A stretch of 64,000 bases of DNA from NCBI GenBank assembly GCA_913061475.1, contig CAJXUN010000011.1:30521-94520 (forward strand), given 5' to 3'. The notes beneath the pieces were generated by a model, which searched no databases, was not told where the DNA came from, and was given only the letters and a program-made list of their open reading frames with translations. The translations under genes and the position numbers were made by a program. Of the stretch, positions 49,108 through 57,950 are shown one piece after another; the first letter of the stretch is position 1; each line of letters starts with the position of its first letter. The stretch is from an uncultured Colwellia sp. (lineage in GTDB: Bacteria > Pseudomonadota > Gammaproteobacteria > Enterobacterales > Alteromonadaceae).

Positions 49108-49836
49108 ATGATTTTCCGGCAATACGTCAGCAGTGGCATAACCAATATACTCGCCATTGTTTTTTTAACGATTGCCTTGCTGACTTTTGGATATGCACAA
49201 TATTTTGATCGGCTTTTTATTATCTTCCTGCTCGGCTTAATTCTCTTTAACATCCACAATGCTAACATTATCAGCATTGCCATAATTTTTCTGCTCGAAC
49301 GATTTTTAGAAGAGGTTGTTTTTTTCTCTAGCAGCTATTTATTTATTAAGCCTTTAATCTATTTACTGTCGCTGTGGTTAATTAAGCTCTTTTGGTACGA
49401 CTCACTCATTCGACGGATAATTTTACCCACAATCATAATCTGTGTAATATGCGAGGTATATTGGTATACAACTGACTACAACGCGCCAAAAATATATTAT
49501 TACATCGCAATGATGTCTCTCAACATTATCACTCGACACTTAATATTTCTACGTGTGCCATTATTCAGAAAATTTCAAGCAATACCTCGTATACAAAAAA
49601 TAATTTCTCAACCATTAAAGCAAACTGCTGTCGATCTTCCTTTATATACATTAGCTATGGTGAATATTTTGGTGATTGTCACTATGATCTCTGAATACTT
49701 GGTTCGTCACTTAACATCATTGGATCCTTTATTTTTCTATAGCCTATACTCTGAAGTTGTACATTTATTATCAGTTGTTACACTATTTTTTATAGTCCAG
49801 TTTATTATAAAGTCTACGTATAAAATTAACGCTTAA
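49108..49836 (+). CDS. Polytopic membrane protein of unknown function, coupled to HTH gene
   Basis: Multiple hydrophobic segments; starts 3 nt after the HTH stop. Confidence 0.8.
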   Translation: MIFRQYVSSGITNILAIVFLTIALLTFGYAQYFDRLFIIFLLGLILFNIHNANIISIAIIFLLERFLEEVVFFSSSYLFIKPLIYLLSLWLIKLFWYDSLIRRIILPTIIICVICEVYWYTTDYNAPKIYYYIAMMSLNIITRHLIFLRVPLFRKFQAIPRIQKIISQPLKQTAVDLPLYTLAMVNILVIVTMISEYLVRHLTSLDPLFFYSLYSEVVHLLSVVTLFFIVQFIIKSTYKINA

Positions 49837-49986
49837 ACATTAATGTTTTGCTCAATTATCGTTCATTTTGAACTGAATAAAACCAGTTTCAGATATAACT
49901 CAAATCAGTACGATATCACTACTCGCTATTTTCCTTGATAATGAAGGTGGATTTAAATCCACTAACTCATTAATTAAGGAATATCT

Positions 49987-50127
49987 ATGAAAACTTTAAA
50001 ACTAACTTTAATCGTATCTTTATTGGTAATTAGTTCAACAACCTTCGCTACAGGCGGAAAAAAAATGCCTCCAGAGCCTACTTTAATTGAAGAAATTATT
50101 GAAATTTTTACCGGCACAAAAAAATAG
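49987..50127 (+). CDS. 46-aa putative secreted microprotein
   Basis: MKTLKLTLIVSLLVISSTTFATGGKKMPPEPTLIEEIIEIFTGTKK*; AAGGAATATCT RBS before ATG; clear signal peptide. Below the ORF-track cutoff. Confidence 0.6.
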   Translation: MKTLKLTLIVSLLVISSTTFATGGKKMPPEPTLIEEIIEIFTGTKK

Positions 50128-50205
50128 ACTTACTTACATGATGAACGTCATAATGTTTTGCGTGCCACTTCGCACGCAAAACACTTTACGCACTGCCAAT
50201 CGGTT

Positions 50206-50913
50206 TTATGGCGCATCAATAATAAGTATTTCACTATTTTCCAAGGCGTTAATTGTTATTAGCTGTGTTTGAATGATCTCTGCACCATCGCCTTTCGACA
50301 TGTTAACCGTTTGTTTTCCAGCCGCTAACGTAAAACTACCTTGTGAAGCGATCACATACGCTTGATGACTAATTTGATGAACTATCTCACAGCCTTGCGT
50401 AACTTTACCGGCATAGATACGTGCTTGTTGCTGAATAAATAGCGCCTTTTGTCGATCTTCCGCATAGCCAGAAACGATAAGAGGTAAGCTTGATTCATGC
50501 ATTTTCTGTGGAAATTTCATACTATCCCAACGCGGTGCTACATTATACTTATTCGGCTCTAGCCAAATTTGAAACATAGTTGTTGGCTGGTTAGTGCGAT
50601 TATATTCAGAGTGCCAAATCCCCTTTCCTGCGCTCATCACCTGTACTTCACCGGCAGCTGTCACACCTTGATTACCTTTACTATCTTGGTGTGAAATTGC
50701 CCCTGAGCGAACAAAACTAATAATTTCCATATTCTTGTGTGGGTGCTCAGAAAAGCCAGTATGCGGCGCTATCCAATCATCATTAATTACTCGTAAGCTG
50801 CCAAAGCCCATACGTCGAGGATTATAATAGTGTGCAAAACTGAAATGATGATGAGCTTTCAACCAGCCATGACTACCTTTACCAAGTTGCTGAAATGGAA
50901 AATGTTTAATCAC
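50206..50913 (-). CDS. Pirin family protein
   Basis: Cupin motifs GFSEHPHKNMEIISFVRSGAISHQDS, GKGIWHSEYN. Confidence 0.93.
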   Translation of the reverse strand: MIKHFPFQQLGKGSHGWLKAHHHFSFAHYYNPRRMGFGSLRVINDDWIAPHTGFSEHPHKNMEIISFVRSGAISHQDSKGNQGVTAAGEVQVMSAGKGIWHSEYNRTNQPTTMFQIWLEPNKYNVAPRWDSMKFPQKMHESSLPLIVSGYAEDRQKALFIQQQARIYAGKVTQGCEIVHQISHQAYVIASQGSFTLAAGKQTVNMSKGDGAEIIQTQLITINALENSEILIIDAP

Positions 50914-50991
50914 TTTTCTTTCTCCCTGATTGTGGTTTTAAAAAGCCAGTAACATAAAGGCTATACTGACTTTTAATCGACTATCTCACTG

Positions 50992-51435
50992 CTAAAGCTT
51001 GCGACTGATCATCTGGTCGAGAGAATATTTGCCACCCCCGTGAATGGCGAGAGCGACGCTAATAGCCAGTAATGCTAAACCAAATTCATAGCCATTATTT
51101 GCCATAAATAAGCCATTAACTAAATGCACTTTAACAATGGCTACCAACATAGTGATTGCTAATACCACACTTGTTGGCCGAGTAAACAAGCCTAAAATTA
51201 GCAGCAAACCGCCAAAAAACTCGGCACTACCAGCTAATAAAGCCATAACATAACCGGGCCCTAAGCCAATTGAATCCATCCATTGCCCTGTACCATCTAA
51301 TCCATAGCCGCCAAACCAAGCAAATAACTTTTGTGAGCCATGAGCCGCAAAAATAATGCCGGCGACAAGACGTAAAGGTAAAGTAGCAGCATTGTCGTTA
51401 GTATCGAATATGTTCTTAGTAATTGAATTGTTCAT
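50992..51435 (-). CDS. DoxX family membrane protein
   Basis: LRLVAGIIFAAHGSQKLFAWFGGYGLDGT; AEFFGGLLLILGLFTR. Confidence 0.92.
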   Translation of the reverse strand: MNNSITKNIFDTNDNAATLPLRLVAGIIFAAHGSQKLFAWFGGYGLDGTGQWMDSIGLGPGYVMALLAGSAEFFGGLLLILGLFTRPTSVVLAITMLVAIVKVHLVNGLFMANNGYEFGLALLAISVALAIHGGGKYSLDQMISRKL

Positions 51436-51494
51436 AGTAGTCTCTGTTTCTTTGTGTGTTTAAGATGTGAGTATTCTACGAGTTGCGTAATCAG

Positions 51495-51523
51495 TGAATA
51501 ACCCCTAAAATCTGTCTTATTCA
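51495..51523. promoter_or_regulatory. Candidate LysR operator in doxX/lysR divergent region
   Basis: TGAATAA-N15-TTATTCA inverted repeat. Confidence 0.4.
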
Positions 51524-51559
51524 TTCAAATTTTTTGAACATTTATATAGGGACGAGAAA

Positions 51560-52459
51560 ATGAATGGTCCACCACTCACTTTAGAAGCATTACTGGTACT
51601 GGATGCTATCGATAACCGAGGTAGCTTTGCTTCCGCTGCTGAGCAACTCAATAAAGTGCCTTCCGCACTGTCATATATCGTTCAGAAACTCGAAGAGCAA
51701 CTATCAGTAACCTTATTTGTCAGACAAGGGCGACGCTCTGTACTGACACCTGCCGGGCAGCACTTATTACGTGAAGGCAGAAAAATATTAGCCGCTGCCA
51801 GTAAAGTAACAGAACAAACACAAACACTAGCACATGGCTGGGAGCCTAAAATTAGCATTGCTTTCGACTCAATTATTGCTGTTGAACCCATCATGCAATG
51901 TTTGCAGAAATTTCTCGATGAGCACCCCAATGTTGAAATAGATATCTGTGAACAGGTGATGAATGGCTCATGGGAAGCATTAATAGACGACAAAGTAGAT
52001 TTACTGATTGGTGCACCACCGCCGATACCAAATCAGGCAGGTATACGGGCAATCAAAATATGCCAACTAGATACGGTATTAGCCACACCTAAACAGCATG
52101 AGTTAAGCCACCTTAATCGCCCAGTCACACGTAGTGACATTGCCGACTATCGCACCGTAATAGTCCATGATTCATCTAAAAGTACCGTGCCGTGGTCGTC
52201 AAATCTAATTGACCAAAGTCGACATTTTTATGTCACGAGTGTTGAACAGAAAATTCAAGCAATTGTTGCTGGTATTGGTGTTGGTTTTTTACCACGAGCA
52301 AGAATTCAGCACTATATCAATAACGCTCAATTAGCGGTATTAGAAGCTGACACCCAAGAGCAAAAATCAGCATTATTTCTGGCCTGGAAAACGGTTAACA
52401 AAGGCAAAGGTTTATTAAGGTTGCGAGCATTATTACTTGCGCACTACGAAAACATGTAA
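51560..52459 (+). CDS. LysR family transcriptional regulator
   Basis: N-terminal HTH LEALLVLDAIDNRGSFASAAEQLNKVPSALSYIVQKLEEQL. Confidence 0.93.
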   Translation: MNGPPLTLEALLVLDAIDNRGSFASAAEQLNKVPSALSYIVQKLEEQLSVTLFVRQGRRSVLTPAGQHLLREGRKILAAASKVTEQTQTLAHGWEPKISIAFDSIIAVEPIMQCLQKFLDEHPNVEIDICEQVMNGSWEALIDDKVDLLIGAPPPIPNQAGIRAIKICQLDTVLATPKQHELSHLNRPVTRSDIADYRTVIVHDSSKSTVPWSSNLIDQSRHFYVTSVEQKIQAIVAGIGVGFLPRARIQHYINNAQLAVLEADTQEQKSALFLAWKTVNKGKGLLRLRALLLAHYENM

Positions 52460-52540
52460 GCCACCAAACGCAGCAATAATAGTCAAAAGTCGCTTTAGCT
52501 AAAGCGCACTTATTGAACACTCTGAATTAGGTTCTGTTGA

Positions 52541-52912
52541 TTATTTACCTAACAGTTTTAAGGTTTTCAAATCACTGCGTTCAATTTCTTGAGCATAAAT
52601 AGCCGTCGGGTTATCAGTGATATTGGCATATAACACCACTTTACTGTCGGTCACTTGGATGCCATATTGCCCAGATGTTAGATAAATACCACCGGCATAT
52701 CGTCCTGATGTAGACAGCCAGCTTGTTTGATGTTGCTCAAGCCATGCTTTCAAGATGGCATATTCAGCATCGTCCTCTGTTAAGCGTACCGTCGCAGTAC
52801 TCCCTGCGCTTAAAAAAACCACCACTTCAGGATCAAGCGGCACCTCGACTGATTTACCGCAGCCTATTAGCAACAGCGCCAGCATTGATAAGTTAAGTAC
52901 GTATTTTTTCAT
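52541..52912 (-). CDS. Hypothetical lipoprotein
   Basis: Lipobox LALLLIGCGKS. Confidence 0.75.
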   Translation of the reverse strand: MKKYVLNLSMLALLLIGCGKSVEVPLDPEVVVFLSAGSTATVRLTEDDAEYAILKAWLEQHQTSWLSTSGRYAGGIYLTSGQYGIQVTDSKVVLYANITDNPTAIYAQEIERSDLKTLKLLGK

Positions 52913-53189
52913 TATTTATCCACCGTTAAAAATAACCCATATAGTTACGCTAAGATGAGAGATATTTTAGCCAGATCGAAATATCTTACTTTGATAAATC
53001 GCAAAGTTTCGGCAGATTATTCATAAGTTTATTATTGACGTCATAAATGACCGAATATGCAAAACTAACTGATAAAGGTGCTGTTTTATATATAAAAACA
53101 CCTTCTTCACCAATTCTTCACCAAACTGATACTGTCTTTTTAACGCTTTCTGATAGTGTTTAATGCTCATTAAATATACCGGTGTTGTT

Positions 53190-54434
53190 ATGAAAATAAA
53201 AAATATAATCTTACTACTAGCGTCGCTAACTGCCTTTAGTGTTACCTGTTACGCTGCAGACTCAACTAATGCTGGCAAGGCAATTGTTAGCGGTTACGAA
53301 CGTCAGCATTCATCAAAGGTATTCGCTGAAAATAGACGCTATATGGTCTCGTTACCTGAGCGCTATTTCATGAACAAACGGCACTACCCTAGCCTTTTTG
53401 TTATTGATGCTGACTTTCAATTTCAACATGTATCTGCAGTCGTAAAAAACCTCACTCGTATGGGAAAAATACCGCCGATGATCGTTATCGGCATCGCTAA
53501 CCAAGGCGGCGATGATTACCTTAAAACAACGACATGGGCAGACGGAAAAGATGATGCATTTGGCCATGCAAGCAAACTGCAGGCGTACTTAAGCCAAGAG
53601 CTACTGCCATTAGTTGATCAGCAATATCGTACCAATAGCCAAAAAGCCCTCTCAGGTTATTCACTGGGTGGCTTGTTTACGCTTTATAGTATGATGCAAG
53701 TCGATACGCCCTTTAACGCTTTTCTCGCCATGAGTCCCAGTGCCTGGTTTGATGAAAATAGCTTACCGAGTAAATTAAAACCATTGCTGGAAAATAACCA
53801 ACTAACCGCACCGGTTTTTATTTCCTTGGCCAATGAAGAAGGTATGGGGGTTGATAAAGTTATCGAGGTATTTACCGCATCCGCGAAACCATCATTAAAG
53901 TGGCAATATCAGCACTACCCAAATGAAAACCATTTTACCACTTCATTACCTGCGCTTTATGACGGCTTACAATTTTTAGCCCCTGACTATGCGATTGATG
54001 GTACCGACATGCTAGCGATCGGTGATTACAAACAAGTATTCGCCCATTTTAAAGCTCAACAACAGCAATGGGCTGGCTTTCAATTTGAATGGTTACACAG
54101 TTATCAGTTTGCGAAATATATGTTTTGGTCTAAACAAATTGAGCAAGTTGATGAAGTTTTATCTGTCGTTGCTGATGAATTTCCGGAATCCTTAACCATG
54201 GTTAGTATTCAATTAGCCAATGGTTTTAACAAAAAGAAGAATTTTCCGAAAGCCTTACAATTGCTAACGCAAGTGAAAGAGCAAGGCGAAAGCTTTCCAG
54301 GTTGGCATAAGCAAATGAGCGCTTACTATGCGGGTATTGAACGACAAGATTTAGCGGCAAAGCACCAAGCCCACGCATTAAAACTTGCAGCACAATTTCA
54401 ATTTGAAAGCTGGGAAGTGTGGGAGTTGATGTAG
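53190..54434 (+). CDS. Alpha/beta hydrolase-fold esterase (esterase D / IroE-like), exported
   Basis: SGYSLGGLFTLYSM nucleophile elbow; ENHFTTSLPALYDGL; signal peptide from MKIKNIILL. Confidence 0.85.
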   Translation: MKIKNIILLLASLTAFSVTCYAADSTNAGKAIVSGYERQHSSKVFAENRRYMVSLPERYFMNKRHYPSLFVIDADFQFQHVSAVVKNLTRMGKIPPMIVIGIANQGGDDYLKTTTWADGKDDAFGHASKLQAYLSQELLPLVDQQYRTNSQKALSGYSLGGLFTLYSMMQVDTPFNAFLAMSPSAWFDENSLPSKLKPLLENNQLTAPVFISLANEEGMGVDKVIEVFTASAKPSLKWQYQHYPNENHFTTSLPALYDGLQFLAPDYAIDGTDMLAIGDYKQVFAHFKAQQQQWAGFQFEWLHSYQFAKYMFWSKQIEQVDEVLSVVADEFPESLTMVSIQLANGFNKKKNFPKALQLLTQVKEQGESFPGWHKQMSAYYAGIERQDLAAKHQAHALKLAAQFQFESWEVWELM

Positions 54435-54542
54435 GGACTTATCCAAATGTCTGTCAATTCCACTGGCAGACATTTGCAATAATCCGTGATATACACAGCT
54501 TAACGTCACGACAAAGTTGAATTTATCACGCTGACTAAGCAT

Positions 54543-55778
54543 TTAATAATTAGCCAAATTATCCCAATGTGCGTCCAATATTTTCTTTGCCTGTGCCAAC
54601 GCAACCGCATGATAAACACCCTGTTTTACCTCGGTTAATTGCAAACGCTTGAGTTTATCTAATGCATCCGAAATTTCAAAGTCCAATACACATTGATAAT
54701 GCTCTTGAAACCATGCTTCTATTTGCTCATCTAACGCCTGCGCAGTTAAGCCCTCAGGATTATTGAGTAAAAAACTATAGGCTAATACCACCTCTTTAAA
54801 ATCTTCTTCCTCGGCGGCATCAACTAGGGTATGAAAAACTCCAGCATTATTGTCCAGATTCTTAAAGTAAAGATTATCGGATAAAGCTTTCATAAATTTA
54901 ATTTTTCTATTTTTAAATTTACTCCACTCTTTAAAAATAAAACCAGCAAAAACCCCCAAACCCAGCGCAAAAGTAATAACGTGCTGTTGCGTCATTTCAA
55001 CTGATTCTGCTCGCCAGCCAAGCCAAAATGCCAGTAATGCCGCTAACAACACAAGTGAGGCACCCAGTTTAGTCACTAATACGACTGCACCACCTACCAC
55101 CGCCGACGCACCAATAAAAGCTTTATCAATGGGGCGCATGCGTACTTCACTATTCGGAAATAGCATTTCTAAGTCCGCTTTAGGTACGTTTTGAAACAAT
55201 TTCACTATCGTTGAACCGGGTTCAAACCCCATCAAAGCTTTATTTTTACGGGCAAAGTGCTCTTTATCTTTAAAGGTAATAAAAACCGCTACCCGATCGT
55301 AATTAGTAAAATTAATCGTTTGCTTACGTAGGCCAAATAACGAGGTAATGGTTTCGGTTAATTGCGACTCGCCACGACGATAAAAAACCACTTGCTCAAA
55401 GTCATCAAACTCGACTTCTAACCTGACTTTAAATAACGACTCTTCGGTTAATGCGTCTTGTAAATCTTGCTCGGTAATTTTTTCAAAATTAGCCGCATTT
55501 AACACCTTGGCGAAATTCTCAGCAAAATCAGCCTGGCATTGGGCTTTTTGTTCTAACGTATAAGGCGCTAACGGCTGAGTATCAGCATTCGGATCAAAGG
55601 GTGCATAATCATTTTTTAGCGACTCAACAATCTGATGATATTCAACATGTAAAGAGTTTGACAATAAATGACAAAATTGTCGAAATGATGATGCTACAAC
55701 ATGCTCAAATTTGAGCTCAAGTAAACACATTTCAATAATGTCTTTTTTTCGGTAGGGAATAAATCGGTCGGCAGCCAT
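54543..55778 (-). CDS. DUF3754-like (TMEM143-type) membrane protein
   Basis: RFIPYRKKDIIEMCL N-terminus, YRRGESQLTETITSLFGLRKQTINFTNYDRV, two TM helices. Confidence 0.75.
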   Translation of the reverse strand: MAADRFIPYRKKDIIEMCLLELKFEHVVASSFRQFCHLLSNSLHVEYHQIVESLKNDYAPFDPNADTQPLAPYTLEQKAQCQADFAENFAKVLNAANFEKITEQDLQDALTEESLFKVRLEVEFDDFEQVVFYRRGESQLTETITSLFGLRKQTINFTNYDRVAVFITFKDKEHFARKNKALMGFEPGSTIVKLFQNVPKADLEMLFPNSEVRMRPIDKAFIGASAVVGGAVVLVTKLGASLVLLAALLAFWLGWRAESVEMTQQHVITFALGLGVFAGFIFKEWSKFKNRKIKFMKALSDNLYFKNLDNNAGVFHTLVDAAEEEDFKEVVLAYSFLLNNPEGLTAQALDEQIEAWFQEHYQCVLDFEISDALDKLKRLQLTEVKQGVYHAVALAQAKKILDAHWDNLANY

Positions 55779-55949
55779 TACACAATATCAGTTATGTCAG
55801 ATAGTGTGAGTGTAAGGTAATTAATGGGTTATTGAAATGTGAAAATGCAACAATGACTTATTTCAGCATTGCCGCATAATCACCCACTAATCATACGTTA
55901 ATCTGTTAGTAAATATTCATAGGTCGCTAACAACTTCTCAGCAATATAG

Positions 55950-57194
55950 TCATCCTCGTGCGCGACTAAAGTTAACCGTAACGCTAAATAGATTATTTTC
56001 AGCACTTTGCTGCCACTGCCAATCTAGCTGCTGGCATGCTTTATCGACCATCACCAAACCAATACCATAACCATGCGTTTGACTATCTTCACTTAATGTT
56101 TCGATACTACCAGCACGCACGTCATTACTAATTTTTAATTGTCGCGCTGAAAGTTCAATCAACACCTTAGTAGCGGCGTATTGCTTACTGTTTTGCAGTA
56201 ATTGCTTTAGTAACAATGCCACCATATTAACATTTGCCAGTATCGTTACTGGGGAAGCCACTATTTGAGTGTCTATGGTTAACCTTGTCTCATCAAATAA
56301 TCTTATATGTTCCGTTAATAAGGCGGTAAATTCTACCGACGTTTTATGCTCAGTGCTGTTTTGCCATAATTGCAACACCATGGTGGTAAGTTGACTAAGC
56401 GCCTTATTGGTTAATTTCATATCAGCAATAATCGCTAACGAGCGCAAAGGTAGCTGATCAATTTGGTCGAGCAAGGAAAGATTATTCGTCATACGCGCTA
56501 GTGGCTGTCTAAGCTCATGACTCAGAAAGCTAGCAAAGTCTTTTTCTCTACTTAGCGCTTGATGTTGTGCCTGATAATACTGCTCAATAACATTAAAGGC
56601 GTACTGATAATCGGCAAAAACCAGCGGACTTTCCGGCCCATTGCTAGCACTTGTTAAACGGCTTATTTTACTTGCCATCAACTGTGTTTGTCGACCGATG
56701 CGCGTGACCACAAACTTGACCACCAAAGCGAGCGCAAAAAACGCTAATAGCCCGATAAGTAATTGATAAGGTATTATATTGATGGAATCATCTTTAGCAA
56801 ATCGATGCACTATATAAATATCAGCGATTTCTCCTGATGATGAATAAGGTAAGACATAGCTATCATACAAGGGACTTGCAATAAGTATTGCCTGATTTAC
56901 CGGCGGCATATTAGCTTTTACTGTCGCTTTAATATCAGCAGGTAACTGCTCAATAGTTAAGTAGCTTTGCCTAAATTCCGAGTTAACAAAATCGTGCCCT
57001 AAGCCCTGAGACATAAAAAACAGGGCATTTTCAGCATCTTCGATTAAATAAAATTCCGCGGTGTCGTCTAAGGCAAAATGATAACTCTGCGTTGCTAGAA
57101 TCCCCCATGCGAGGGTAATAAAAAACAATGCTATATATAACCGGCTAGCAATAAAGCGCGGCATTGAGCGGGAATTTTTAGTCCATGGCAGCAC
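55950..57194 (-). CDS. Sensor histidine kinase
   Basis: HisKA FASFLSHELRQPLARMTNNLSLL; HATPase SQTHGYGIGLVMVDKAC. Confidence 0.9.
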   Translation of the reverse strand: MLPWTKNSRSMPRFIASRLYIALFFITLAWGILATQSYHFALDDTAEFYLIEDAENALFFMSQGLGHDFVNSEFRQSYLTIEQLPADIKATVKANMPPVNQAILIASPLYDSYVLPYSSSGEIADIYIVHRFAKDDSINIIPYQLLIGLLAFFALALVVKFVVTRIGRQTQLMASKISRLTSASNGPESPLVFADYQYAFNVIEQYYQAQHQALSREKDFASFLSHELRQPLARMTNNLSLLDQIDQLPLRSLAIIADMKLTNKALSQLTTMVLQLWQNSTEHKTSVEFTALLTEHIRLFDETRLTIDTQIVASPVTILANVNMVALLLKQLLQNSKQYAATKVLIELSARQLKISNDVRAGSIETLSEDSQTHGYGIGLVMVDKACQQLDWQWQQSAENNLFSVTVNFSRARG

Positions 57195-57849
57195 GTAACG
57201 CGACTCCTACCTTTTTAGCACTAAATAGTAGACAATTTTCACCTACACCGGTCAGGTTAGTTCTCAATCTCGATAATAAAGATTTATACATATCATTACT
57301 GACATCTTGATCTGGCCACACGGTGGCGATAATTTGTTGTTTCGAGACATAAGCCGGACTTTGTTGCGCCAGCAATGCCAATAAGATCCATTGTTGAGGT
57401 GACAAGGTAATGGCTCGCTTACCCCGGGACAATATTTTTTCCGCAAAGTTAACGCTCAAATCAGCAAGTATAAAATTTGACTGACGCGTTCTGCCTTTAG
57501 TTAACAACAATTTTAATCTTATCGTTAATTCCGCTAACTCAAAGGGTTTAGTCAAGTAATCTAGCGCGCCGGCGTCAAACGCCGATAACTTATCACTAAT
57601 ATTATCTTGCCCCGTTAAGAAAATAATTGGGGTTTCTGGCCTATCCCGTTGAAAATATTGCGCGAGTAAGGTGCCGTCACCATCGGGTAATTTCATGTCA
57701 AGAATTATTGCATCATATCGCTGCGCCATACTCACTTGTTTTGCCGCAGAAATTGATGAAACATAGTCAACATCAATATCTTCTAGTGCCAAAAAATCAA
57801 TGGTTTGCTGCGCTAACTTTTGGTCATCTTCAACAAATAAAACTATCAT
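57178..57849 (-). CDS. OmpR-type response regulator
   Basis: MIVLFVEDDQKLAQQ, IILDMKLPDGDG, YLTKPFELAEL, C-terminal winged helix; overlaps kinase gene. Confidence 0.92.
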   Translation of the reverse strand: MIVLFVEDDQKLAQQTIDFLALEDIDVDYVSSISAAKQVSMAQRYDAIILDMKLPDGDGTLLAQYFQRDRPETPIIFLTGQDNISDKLSAFDAGALDYLTKPFELAELTIRLKLLLTKGRTRQSNFILADLSVNFAEKILSRGKRAITLSPQQWILLALLAQQSPAYVSKQQIIATVWPDQDVSNDMYKSLLSRLRTNLTGVGENCLLFSAKKVGVALRAAMD

Positions 57850-57890
57850 TAAACAACACCTGTATATGTTAAACACAGCAATTCTATCAG

Positions 57891-57912
57891 TTTGGTGACC
57901 ATTTGGTTACTG
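57891..57912. promoter_or_regulatory. Candidate OmpR/PhoB-type operator
   Basis: Contiguous 11-bp direct repeats TTTGGTGACCA / TTTGGTTACTG in the divergent promoter region. Confidence 0.5.
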
Positions 57913-57950
57913 ACGGTTTGTTAGAGTTTCTCAACACCTAGGAGTAAACT

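Noticed and set aside
48856-49836. HTH plus downstream gene as toxin-antitoxin module
   Set aside because: The partner is a large polytopic membrane protein, unlike known toxins; no supporting motif.
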